DNA of 64,000 bases from Eledone cirrhosa (lineage: Eukaryota; Mollusca; Cephalopoda; Octopoda; Eledonidae), in contig OZ024759.1 in NCBI GenBank assembly GCA_964016885.1, forward strand, positions 3,306,285 through 3,370,284, in the 5' to 3' direction. Under the pieces are notes generated by a model. It was given only the letters and a program-made list of their open reading frames with translations. It made no database searches and was not told where the DNA came from. The number at the start of each line of letters is the position of its first letter. The stretch's first letter is position 1. Positions 29,545 to 42,005 of this stretch are shown piece after piece. The translations under genes were made by a program, and so were the position numbers.

Positions 29545-31900
29545 ATGCCCTTCCTAACACCAACCACATTTACAGTGTGGACTGGGAGATTTTTACCGTG
29601 TTGCCTACACGGCCACATTACAGCGTGGACTGTCTGGCGGGTTTTCTACGGCTGGATGCCCTTCCTAACACCAACTACGTTTACAGTGTGGAACTGGGAG
29701 GTTTTTAGCGTGTTGCCTACACGGCCACATTACAGCGTGGACTGTCTGGCGGGTTATCTACGGCTGGATGCCCTTCCTAACACCAACCACATTTACAGTG
29801 TGGACTGGGAGGTTTTTACCGCGTTGCCTACACGGCCACATTACAGCGTGGACTGTCTGGCGGGTTTTCTACGGCTGGATGCCCATCCTAACACCAACCA
29901 CATTTACAGTGTGGAACTGGGAGGTTTTTACCGTGTTGCCTACACAGCCACATTACAGCGTGGGCTGTCTGGCGGGTTTTGTACGGCTGGATGCCCTTCC
30001 TAACACCAACCACATTTACAGTGTGGGCTGGGAGGTTTTTACCGTGTTGCCTACACGGCCACATTACAGCGTGGACTGTCTGGCGGGTTTTCTACAGCTG
30101 GATGCCCTTCCTAACACCAACTACGCTTACAGTGTGGAACTGGGAGGTTTTTTCCGTGTTGCCTACACGGCCACATTACAGCGTGGACTGTCTGGCGGGT
30201 TTTCTACAGCTGGATGCACTTCCTAACACCAACCACATTTACAGTGTGGACTGGGAGATTTTTACCGTGTTGCCTACACGGCCACATTACAGCGTGGACT
30301 GTCTGGCGGGTTTTCTACGGCTGGATGCCCTTCCTAACACCAACCACATTTACAGTGTGGACTGGGAGGTTTTTACCGTGTTGCCTACACGGCCACATTA
30401 CAGCGTGGACTGTCTGGCGGGTTATCTACGGCTGGATGCCCTTCCTAACACCAACCACATTTACAGTGTGGACTGGGAGGTTTTTACCGCGTTGCCTACA
30501 CGGCCACATTACAGCGTGGACTGTCTGGCGGGTTATCTACGGCTGGATGCCCTTCCTAACACCAACCACATTTACAGTGTGGGGATGGGAGGTTTTACCG
30601 TGTTGCCTACACAGCCACATTACAGCGTGGACTGTCTGGCGGGTTTTCTACAGCTGGATGCCCTTCCTAACACCAACTACGTTTACAGTGTGGAACTGGG
30701 AGGTTTTTACCGTGTTGCCTACACGGCCACATTACAGCGTGGACTGTCTGGCGGGTTTTCTACGGCTGGATGCCCTTCCTAACACCAACCACATTTACAG
30801 TGTGGGCTGGGAGGTTTTTACCGTGTTGCTTACACGCCCACATTACAGCGTGGACTGTCTGGCGGGTTTTCTACAGCTGGATGCCCTTCCTAACACCAAC
30901 TACGCTTACAGTGTGGAACTGGGAGGTTTTTTCCGTGTTGCCTACACGGCCACATTACAGCGTGGACTGTCTGGCGGGTTTTCTACAGCTGGATGCCCTT
31001 CCTAACACCAACCACATTTACAGTGTGGACTGGGAGATTTTTACCGTGTTGCCTACACGGCCACATTACAGCGTGGACTGTCTGGCGGGTTTTCTACGGC
31101 TGGATGCCCTTCCTAACACCAACCACATTTACAGTGTGGACTGGGAGGTTTTTACCGTGTTGCCTACACGGCCACATTACAGCGTGGACTGTCTGGCGGG
31201 TTTTCTACGGCTGGATGCCCTTCCTAACACCAACCACATTTACAGTGTGGACTGGGAGGTTTTTACCGTGTTGCCTACAAGGCCACATTACAGCGTGGAC
31301 TGTCTGGCGGGTTTTCTACGGCTGGATGCCCTTCCTAACACCAACCACATTTACAGTGTGGACTGGGAGATTTTTACCGTGTTGCCTACACGGCCACATT
31401 ACAGCGTGGACTGTCTGGCGGGTTTTCTACGGCTGGATGCCCTTCCTAACACCAACTACGTTTACAGTGTGGAACTGGGAGGTTTTTAGCGTGTTGCCTA
31501 CACGGCCACATTACAGCGTGGACTGTCTGGCGGGTTTTCTACAGCTGGATGCCCTTCCTAACACCAACCACATTTACAGTGTGGACTGGGAGATTTTTAC
31601 CGTGTTGCCTACACGGCCACATTACAGCGTGGACTGTCTGGCGGGTTTTCTACGGCTGGATGCCCTTCCTAACACCAACCACATTTACAGTGTGGACTGG
31701 GAGGTTTTTACCGTGTTGCCTACACGGCCACATTACAGCGTGGACTGTCTGGCGGGTTATCTACGGCTGGATGCCCTTCCTAACACCAACCACATTTACA
31801 GTGTGGACTGGGAGGTTTTTACCGCGTTGCCTACACGGCCACATTACAGCGTGGACTGTCTGGCGGGTTTTCTACGGCTGGATGCCCTTCCTAACACCAA
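29545..31900 (+). repeat. Higher-order block C, copy 2
   Basis: Second copy of the block starting at 27652, with one extra unit near 31,010-31,120. From 29545 to about 31900 it matches 32661-35020 at a constant shift of 3,116 bp (28 units). Confidence 0.85.
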
Positions 31901-32660
31901 CCACATTTACAGTGTGGGCTGGGAGTTTTTTACCGTGTTGCTTACACGCCCACATTACAGCGTGGACTGTCTGGCGGGTTTTCTACAGCTGGATGCCCTT
32001 CCTAACACCAACTACGCTTACAGTGTGGAACTGGGAGGTTTTTTCCGTGTTGCCTACACGGCCACATTACAGCGTGGACTGTCTGGCGGGTTTTCTACAG
32101 CTGGATGCCCTTCCTAACACCAACCACATTTACAGTGTGGACTGGGAGATTTTTACCGTGTTGCCTACACGGCCACATTACAGCGTGGACTGTCTGGCGG
32201 GTTTTCTACGGCTGGATGCCCTTCCTAACACCAACCACATTTACAGTGTGGACTGGGAGGTTTTTACCGTGTTGCCTACACGGCCACATTACAGCGTGGA
32301 CTGTCTGGCGGGTTTTCTACGGCTGGATGCCCTTCCTAACACCAACCACATTTACAGTGTGGACTGGGAGGTTTTTACCGTGTTGCCTACAAGGCCACAT
32401 TACAGCGTGGACTGTCTGGCGGGTTTTCTACGGCTGGATGCCCTTCCTAACACCAACCACATTTACAGTGTGGACTGGGAGATTTTTACCGTGTTGCCTA
32501 CACGGCCACATTACAGCGTGGACTGTCTGGCGGGTTTTCTACGGCTGGATGCCCTTCCTAACACCAACTACGTTTACAGTGTGGAACTGGGAGGTTTTTA
32601 GCGTGTTGCCTACACGGCCACATTACAGCGTGGACTGTCTGGCGGGTTTTCTACAGCTGG

Positions 32661-35020
32661 ATGCCCTTCCTAACACCAACCACATTTACAGTGTGGACTG
32701 GGAGATTTTTACCGTGTTGCCTACACGGCCACATTACAGCGTGGACTGTCTGGCGGGTTTTCTACGGCTGGATGCCCTTCCTAACACCAACTACGTTTAC
32801 AGTGTGGAACTGGGAGGTTTTTAGCGTGTTGCCTACACGGCCACATTACAGCGTGGACTGTCTGGCGGGTTATCTACGGCTGGATGCCCTTCCTAACACC
32901 AACCACATTTACAGTGTGGACTGGGAGGTTTTTACCGCGTTGCCTACACGGCCACATTACAGCGTGGACTGTCTGGCGGGTTTTCTACGGCTGGATGCCC
33001 ATCCTAACACCAACCACATTTACAGTGTGGAACTGGGAGGTTTTTACCGTGTTGCCTACACAGCCACATTACAGCGTGGGCTGTCTGGCGGGTTTTGTAC
33101 GGCTGGATGCCCTTCCTAACACCAACCACATTTACAGTGTGGGCTGGGAGGTTTTTACCGTGTTGCCTACACGGCCACATTACAGCGTGGACTGTCTGGC
33201 GGGTTTTCTACAGCTGGATGCCCTTCCTAACACCAACTACGCTTACAGTGTGGAACTGGGAGGTTTTTTCCGTGTTGCCTACACGGCCACATTACAGCGT
33301 GGACTGTCTGGCGGGTTTTCTACAGCTGGATGCACTTCCTAACACCAACCACATTTACAGTGTGGACTGGGAGATTTTTACCGTGTTGCCTACACGGCCA
33401 CATTACAGCGTGGACTGTCTGGCGGGTTTTCTACGGCTGGATGCCCTTCCTAACACCAACCACATTTACAGTGTGGACTGGGAGGTTTTTACCGTGTTGC
33501 CTACACGGCCACATTACAGCGTGGACTGTCTGGCGGGTTATCTACGGCTGGATGCCCTTCCTAACACCAACCACATTTACAGTGTGGACTGGGAGGTTTT
33601 TACCGCGTTGCCTACACGGCCACATTACAGCGTGGACTGTCTGGCGGGTTATCTACGGCTGGATGCCCTTCCTAACACCAACCACATTTACAGTGTGGGG
33701 ATGGGAGGTTTTACCGTGTTGCCTACACAGCCACATTACAGCGTGGACTGTCTGGCGGGTTTTCTACAGCTGGATGCCCTTCCTAACACCAACTACGTTT
33801 ACAGTGTGGAACTGGGAGGTTTTTACCGTGTTGCCTACACGGCCACATTACAGCGTGGACTGTCTGGCGGGTTTTCTACGGCTGGATGCCCTTCCTAACA
33901 CCAACCACATTTACAGTGTGGGCTGGGAGGTTTTTACCGTGTTGCTTACACGCCCACATTACAGCGTGGACTGTCTGGCGGGTTTTCTACAGCTGGATGC
34001 CCTTCCTAACACCAACTACGCTTACAGTGTGGAACTGGGAGGTTTTTTCCGTGTTGCCTACACGGCCACATTACAGCGTGGACTGTCTGGCGGGTTTTCT
34101 ACAGCTGGATGCCCTTCCTAACACCAACCACATTTACAGTGTGGACTGGGAGATTTTTACCGTGTTGCCTACACGGCCACATTACAGCGTGGACTGTCTG
34201 GCGGGTTTTCTACGGCTGGATGCCCTTCCTAACACCAACCACATTTACAGTGTGGACTGGGAGGTTTTTACCGTGTTGCCTACACGGCCACATTACAGCG
34301 TGGACTGTCTGGCGGGTTTTCTACGGCTGGATGCCCTTCCTAACACCAACCACATTTACAGTGTGGACTGGGAGGTTTTTACCGTGTTGCCTACAAGGCC
34401 ACATTACAGCGTGGACTGTCTGGCGGGTTTTCTACGGCTGGATGCCCTTCCTAACACCAACCACATTTACAGTGTGGACTGGGAGATTTTTACCGTGTTG
34501 CCTACACGGCCACATTACAGCGTGGACTGTCTGGCGGGTTTTCTACGGCTGGATGCCCTTCCTAACACCAACTACGTTTACAGTGTGGAACTGGGAGGTT
34601 TTTAGCGTGTTGCCTACACGGCCACATTACAGCGTGGACTGTCTGGCGGGTTTTCTACAGCTGGATGCCCTTCCTAACACCAACCACATTTACAGTGTGG
34701 ACTGGGAGATTTTTACCGTGTTGCCTACACGGCCACATTACAGCGTGGACTGTCTGGCGGGTTTTCTACGGCTGGATGCCCTTCCTAACACCAACCACAT
34801 TTACAGTGTGGACTGGGAGGTTTTTACCGTGTTGCCTACACGGCCACATTACAGCGTGGACTGTCTGGCGGGTTATCTACGGCTGGATGCCCTTCCTAAC
34901 ACCAACCACATTTACAGTGTGGACTGGGAGGTTTTTACCGCGTTGCCTACACGGCCACATTACAGCGTGGACTGTCTGGCGGGTTTTCTACGGCTGGATG
35001 CCCTTCCTAACACCAACCAC
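32661..35020 (+). repeat. Higher-order block C, copy 3
   Basis: Third copy (shift 3,116 bp from 29545). Its right part overlaps the start of the 30-unit block D family, so the two higher-order families share units rather than having clean borders. Confidence 0.85.
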
Positions 35021-37110
35021 ATTTACAGTGTGGGGCTGGGAGGTTTTTACCGTGTTGCCTACACGGCCACATTACAGCGTGGGCTGTCTGGCGGGTTTTG
35101 TACGGCTGGATGCCCTTCCTAACACCAACCACATTTACAGTGTGGGCTGGGAGGTTTTTACCGTGATGCCTACACGGCCACATTACAGCGTGGACTGTCT
35201 GGCGGGTTTTCTACAGCTGGATGCCCTTCCTAACACCAACTACGCTTACAGTGTGGAACTGGGAGGTTTTTTCCGTGTTGCCTACACGGCCACATTATAG
35301 CGTGGACTGTCTGGCGGGTTTTCTACAGCTGGATGCCCTTCCTAACACCAACCACATTTACAGTGTGGACTGGGAGATTTGTACCGTGTTGCCTACACGG
35401 CCACATTACAGCGTGGACTGTTTGGCGGGTTTTCTACGGCTGGATGCCCTTCCTAACACCAACCACATTTACAGTGTGGACTGGGAGGTTTTTACCGTGT
35501 TGCCTACACGGCCACATTACAGCGTGGACTGTCTGGCGGGTTTTCTACGGCTGGATGCCCTTCCTAACACCAACCAGATTTAGTGTGGGGTTGCGAGGTT
35601 TTTACCGTGTTGCCTACACGGCCACATTACAGCGTGGACTGTCTGGCAGGTTTTCTACGGCTGGATGCCTTTCCTAACATCAACCACATTTACAGTGTGG
35701 GGCTGGGAGGTTTTTACCGTGTTGCCTACACGGCCACATTACAGCGTGGATTGTCTGGCGGGTTTTCTACAGCTGGATGCCCTTCCTAACACCAACCACA
35801 TTTACAGTGTGGGGCTGGGAGGTTTTTACCGTGTTGCCTACACGACCACATTACAGCATGGACTGTCTGGCGGGTTTTCTACAGCTGGATGCTCTTCCTA
35901 ACACCAACCACATTTACAGTGTGGACTGGGAGGTTTTTACCTTGTTGCCTACACGGCCACATTACAGCGTGGACTGTCTGGCGGGTTTTCTACGGCTGGA
36001 TGCCCTTCCTAACACCAACCACATTTACAGTGTGTACTGGGAGGTTTTTACCGTGTTGCCTACAAGGCCACATTACAGCGTGGACTGTCTGGCGGGTTTT
36101 CTACGGCTGGATGCCCTTCCTAACACCAACCACATTTACATTGTGGACTGGGAGATTTTTAGCGTGTTGCCTACACGGCCACATTACAGCGTGGACTGAC
36201 TGGCGTGTTTTCTACAGCTGGATGCTCTTCCTAACACCAACCACATTTACAGTGTGGACTGGGAGATTTTTACCGTGTTGCCTACACGGCCACATTACAG
36301 CGTGGACTGTCTGGCGGGTTTTCTACGGCTGGATGCCCTTCCTAACACCAACCACATTTAGTGTGGGGTTGCGAGGTTTTTACCGTGTTGCCTACACGGC
36401 CACATTACAGCGTGTACTGTCTGGCGGGTTTTCTACGGCTGGATGCCCTTCCTAACACCAACCACATTTACAGTGTGGGGCTGGGAGGTTTTTACCGTGT
36501 TGCCTACACGGCCACATTACAGCGTGGACTGTCTGGCGGGTTTTCTACGGCTGGATGCCCTTCCTAACACCAACCACATTTACAGTGTGGGCTGGGAGGT
36601 TTTTACCGTGTTGCCTACACGGCCACATTACAGCGTGGACTGTCTGGCGAGTTTTCTACAGCTGGATGCCCTTCCTAACACCAACTACGCTTACAGTGTG
36701 GAACTGGGAGGTTTTTTCCGTGTTGCCTACACGGCCACATTACAGCGTGGACTGTCTGGCGGGTTTTCTACGGCTGGATGCCCTTCCTAACACCAACCAC
36801 ATTTACAGTGTGGACTGGGAGATTTTTACCGTGTTGCCTACACGGCCACATTACAGCGTGGACTGTCTGGCGGGTTTTCTACGGCTGGATGCCCTTCCTA
36901 ACACCAACCACATTTACAGTGTGGGCTGGGAGGTTTTTACCGTGTTGCTTACACGCCCACATTACAGCGTGGATTGTCTGGCGGGTTTTCTACAGCTGGA
37001 TGCCCTTCCTAACACCAACTACGCTTACAGTGTGGAACTGGGAGGTTTTTTCCGTGTTGCCTACACGGCCACATTACAGCGTGGACTGTCTGGCGGGTTT
37101 TCTACATCTG
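33886..37110 (+). repeat. Higher-order block D, copy 1 (30 units, 3,338 bp)
   Basis: The first of two head-to-tail copies: everything from 33886 to about 37110 recurs 3,338 bp further right. Private markers include CCGTGATGCC (about 35161), GAGATTTGTACCG (about 35371), CAACCAGATTTAGTG (about 35574), GTGTGTACTGGGAGG (about 36031) and TTCTACATCTGG (about 37101). Confidence 0.9.
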
Positions 37111-37223
37111 GATGCCCTTCCTAACACCAACTACGTTTACAGTGTGGAACTGGGAGGTTTTTACCGTGTTGCCTACACGGCCACATTACAGCGTGGACTG
37201 TCTGGCGGGTTTTCTACGGCTGG

Positions 37224-40200
37224 ATGCCCTTCCTAACACCAACCACATTTACAGTGTGGGCTGGGAGGTTTTTACCGTGTTGCTTACACGCCCACATTAC
37301 AGCGTGGACTGTCTGGCGGGTTTTCTACAGCTGGATGCCCTTCCTAACACCAACTACGCTTACAGTGTGGAACTGGGAGGTTTTTTCCGTGTTGCCTACA
37401 CGGCCACATTACAGCGTGGACTGTCTGGCGGGTTTTCTACAGCTGGATGCCCTTCCTAACACCAACCACATTTACAGTGTGGACTGGGAGATTTTTACCG
37501 TGTTGCCTACACGGCCACATTACAGCGTGGACTGTCTGGCGGGTTTTCTACGGCTGGATGCCCTTCCTAACACCAACCACATTTACAGTGTGGACTGGGA
37601 GGTTTTTACCGTGTTGCCTACACGGCCACATTACAGCGTGGACTGTCTGGCGGGTTTTCTACGGCTGGATGCCCTTCCTAACACCAACCACATTTACAGT
37701 GTGGACTGGGAGGTTTTTACCGTGTTGCCTACAAGGCCACATTACAGCGTGGACTGTCTGGCGGGTTTTCTACGGCTGGATGCCCTTCCTAACACCAACC
37801 ACATTTACAGTGTGGACTGGGAGATTTTTACCGTGTTGCCTACACGGCCACATTACAGCGTGGACTGTCTGGCGGGTTTTCTACGGCTGGATGCCCTTCC
37901 TAACACCAACTACGTTTACAGTGTGGAACTGGGAGGTTTTTAGCGTGTTGCCTACACGGCCACATTACAGCGTGGACTGTCTGGCGGGTTTTCTACAGCT
38001 GGATGCCCTTCCTAACACCAACCACATTTACAGTGTGGACTGGGAGATTTTTACCGTGTTGCCTACACGGCCACATTACAGCGTGGACTGTCTGGCGGGT
38101 TTTCTACGGCTGGATGCCCTTCCTAACACCAACCACATTTACAGTGTGGACTGGGAGGTTTTTACCGTGTTGCCTACACGGCCACATTACAGCGTGGACT
38201 GTCTGGCGGGTTATCTACGGCTGGATGCCCTTCCTAACACCAACCACATTTACAGTGTGGACTGGGAGGTTTTTACCGCGTTGCCTACACGGCCACATTA
38301 CAGCGTGGACTGTCTGGCGGGTTTTCTACGGCTGGATGCCCTTCCTAACACCAACCACATTTACAGTGTGGGGCTGGGAGGTTTTTACCGTGTTGCCTAC
38401 ACGGCCACATTACAGCGTGGGCTGTCTGGCGGGTTTTGTACGGCTGGATGCCCTTCCTAACACCAACCACATTTACAGTGTGGGCTGGGAGGTTTTTACC
38501 GTGATGCCTACACGGCCACATTACAGCGTGGACTGTCTGGCGGGTTTTCTACAGCTGGATGCCCTTCCTAACACCAACTACGCTTACAGTGTGGAACTGG
38601 GAGGTTTTTTCCGTGTTGCCTACACGGCCACATTATAGCGTGGACTGTCTGGCGGGTTTTCTACAGCTGGATGCCCTTCCTAACACCAACCACATTTACA
38701 GTGTGGACTGGGAGATTTGTACCGTGTTGCCTACACGGCCACATTACAGCGTGGACTGTTTGGCGGGTTTTCTACGGCTGGATGCCCTTCCTAACACCAA
38801 CCACATTTACAGTGTGGACTGGGAGGTTTTTACCGTGTTGCCTACACGGCCACATTACAGCGTGGACTGTCTGGCGGGTTTTCTACGGCTGGATGCCCTT
38901 CCTAACACCAACCAGATTTAGTGTGGGGTTGCGAGGTTTTTACCGTGTTGCCTACACGGCCACATTACAGCGTGGACTGTCTGGCAGGTTTTCTACGGCT
39001 GGATGCCTTTCCTAACATCAACCACATTTACAGTGTGGGGCTGGGAGGTTTTTACCGTGTTGCCTACACGGCCACATTACAGCGTGGATTGTCTGGCGGG
39101 TTTTCTACAGCTGGATGCCCTTCCTAACACCAACCACATTTACAGTGTGGGGCTGGGAGGTTTTTACCGTGTTGCCTACACGACCACATTACAGCATGGA
39201 CTGTCTGGCGGGTTTTCTACAGCTGGATGCTCTTCCTAACACCAACCACATTTACAGTGTGGACTGGGAGGTTTTTACCTTGTTGCCTACACGGCCACAT
39301 TACAGCGTGGACTGTCTGGCGGGTTTTCTACGGCTGGATGCCCTTCCTAACACCAACCACATTTACAGTGTGTACTGGGAGGTTTTTACCGTGTTGCCTA
39401 CAAGGCCACATTACAGCGTGGACTGTCTGGCGGGTTTTCTACGGCTGGATGCCCTTCCTAACACCAACCACATTTACATTGTGGACTGGGAGATTTTTAG
39501 CGTGTTGCCTACACGGCCACATTACAGCGTGGACTGACTGGCGTGTTTTCTACAGCTGGATGCTCTTCCTAACACCAACCACATTTACAGTGTGGACTGG
39601 GAGATTTTTACCGTGTTGCCTACACGGCCACATTACAGCGTGGACTGTCTGGCGGGTTTTCTACGGCTGGATGCCCTTCCTAACACCAACCACATTTAGT
39701 GTGGGGTTGCGAGGTTTTTACCGTGTTGCCTACACGGCCACATTACAGCGTGTACTGTCTGGCGGGTTTTCTACGGCTGGATGCCCTTCCTAACACCAAC
39801 CACATTTACAGTGTGGGGCTGGGAGGTTTTTACCGTGTTGCCTACACGGCCACATTACAGCGTGGACTGTCTGGCGGGTTTTCTACGGCTGGATGCCCTT
39901 CCTAACACCAACCACATTTACAGTGTGGGCTGGGAGGTTTTTACCGTGTTGCCTACACGGCCACATTACAGCGTGGACTGTCTGGCGAGTTTTCTACAGC
40001 TGGATGCCCTTCCTAACACCAACTACGCTTACAGTGTGGAACTGGGAGGTTTTTTCCGTGTTGCCTACACGGCCACATTACAGCGTGGACTGTCTGGCGG
40101 GTTTTCTACGGCTGGATGCCCTTCCTAACACCAACCACATTTACAGTGTGGACTGGGAGATTTTTACCGTGTTGCCTACACGGCCACATTACAGCGTGGA

Positions 40201-40450
40201 CTGTCTGGCGGGTTTTCTACGGCTGGATGCCCTTCCTAACACCAACCACATTTACAGTGTGGGCTGGGAGGTTTTTACCGTGTTGCTTACACGCCCACAT
40301 TACAGCGTGGATTGTCTGGCGGGTTTTCTACAGCTGGATGCCCTTCCTAACACCAACTACGCTTACAGTGTGGAACTGGGAGGTTTTTTCCGTGTTGCCT
40401 ACACGGCCACATTACAGCGTGGACTGTCTGGCGGGTTTTCTACATCTGGA
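37224..40450 (+). repeat. Higher-order block D, copy 2
   Basis: Directly follows copy 1 in the same orientation with the same private markers (GAGATTTGTACCG at about 38709, CAACCAGATTTAGTG at about 38912, GTGTGTACTGG at about 39369). The two copies look almost identical by eye, which suggests recent duplication. Confidence 0.9.
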
Positions 40451-42005
40451 TGCCCTTCCTAACACCAACCACATTTACAGTGTGGACTGGGAGATTTTTA
40501 CCGTGTTGCCTACACGGCCACATTACAGCGTGGACTGTCTGGCGGGTTTTCTACGGCTGGATGCCCTTCCTAACACCAACCACATTTACAGTGTGGGCTG
40601 GGAGGTTTTTACCGTGTTGCCTACACGGCCACATTACCACGTGGACTGTCTGGCGGGTTTTCTACGGCTGGATGCCCTTCCTAACACCAACCACATTTAC
40701 AGTGTGGACTGGGAGGTTTTTACCGTGTTGCCTACAAGGCCACATTACAGCGTGGACTGTCTGGCGGGTTTTCTACGGCTGGATGCCCTTCCTAACACCA
40801 ACCACATTTACAGTGTGGACTGGGAGATTTTTACCGTGTTGCCTACACGGCCACATTACAGCGTGGACTGTCTGGCGGGTTTTCTACGGCTGGATGCCCT
40901 TCCTAACACCAACTACGTTTACAGTGTGGAACTGGGAGGTTTTTAGCGTGTTGCCTACACGGCCACATTACAGCGTGGACTGTCTGGCGGGTTTTCTACA
41001 GCTGGATGCCCTTCCTAACACCAACCACATTTACAGTGTGGACTGGGAGATTTTTACCGTGTTGCCTACACGGCCACATTACAGCGTGGACTGTCTGGCG
41101 GGTTTTCTACGGCTGGATGCCCTTCCTAACACCAACCACATTTACACTGTGGACTGGGAGGTTTTTACCGTGTTGCCTACACGGCCACATTACAGCGTGG
41201 ACTGTCTGGCGGATTTTCTACGGCTGGATGCCCTTCCTAACACCAACCACATTTACAGTGTGGACTGGGAGGTTTTTACCGTGTTGCCTACAAGGCCACA
41301 TTACAGCGTGGACTGTCTGGCGGGTTTTCTACAGCTGGATGCCCTTCCTAACACCAACCACATTTACAGTGTGGACTGGGAGATTTTTACCGTGTTGCCT
41401 ACACGGCCACATTACAGCGTGGACTGTCTGGCGGGTTTTCTACGGCTGGATGCCCTTCCTAACACCAACCACATTTACAGTGTGGACTGGGAGGTTTTTA
41501 CCGTGTTGCCTACACGGCCACATTACAGCGTGGACTGTCTGGCGGGTTTTCTACGGCTGGATGCCCTTCCTAACACCAACCACATTTACAGTGTGGACTG
41601 GGAGGTTTTTACCGTGTTGCCTACAAGGCCACATTACAGCGTGGACTGTCTGGCGGGTTTTCTATGGCTGGATGCCCTTCCTAACACCAACCACATTTAC
41701 AGTGTGGACTGGGAGATTTTTACCGTGTTGCCTACACGGCCACATTACAGCGTGGACTGTCTGGCGGGTTTTCTACGGCTGGATGCCCTTCCTAACACCA
41801 ACTACGTTTACAGTGTGGAACTGGGAGGTTTTTAGCGTGTTGCCTACACGGCCACATTACAGCGTGGACTGTCTGGCGGGTTTTCTACAGCTGGATGCCC
41901 TTCCTAACACCAACCACATTTACAGTGTGGACTGGGAGATTTTTACCGTGTTGCCTACACGGCCACATTACAGCGTGGACTGTCTGGCGGGTTATCTACG
42001 GCTGG

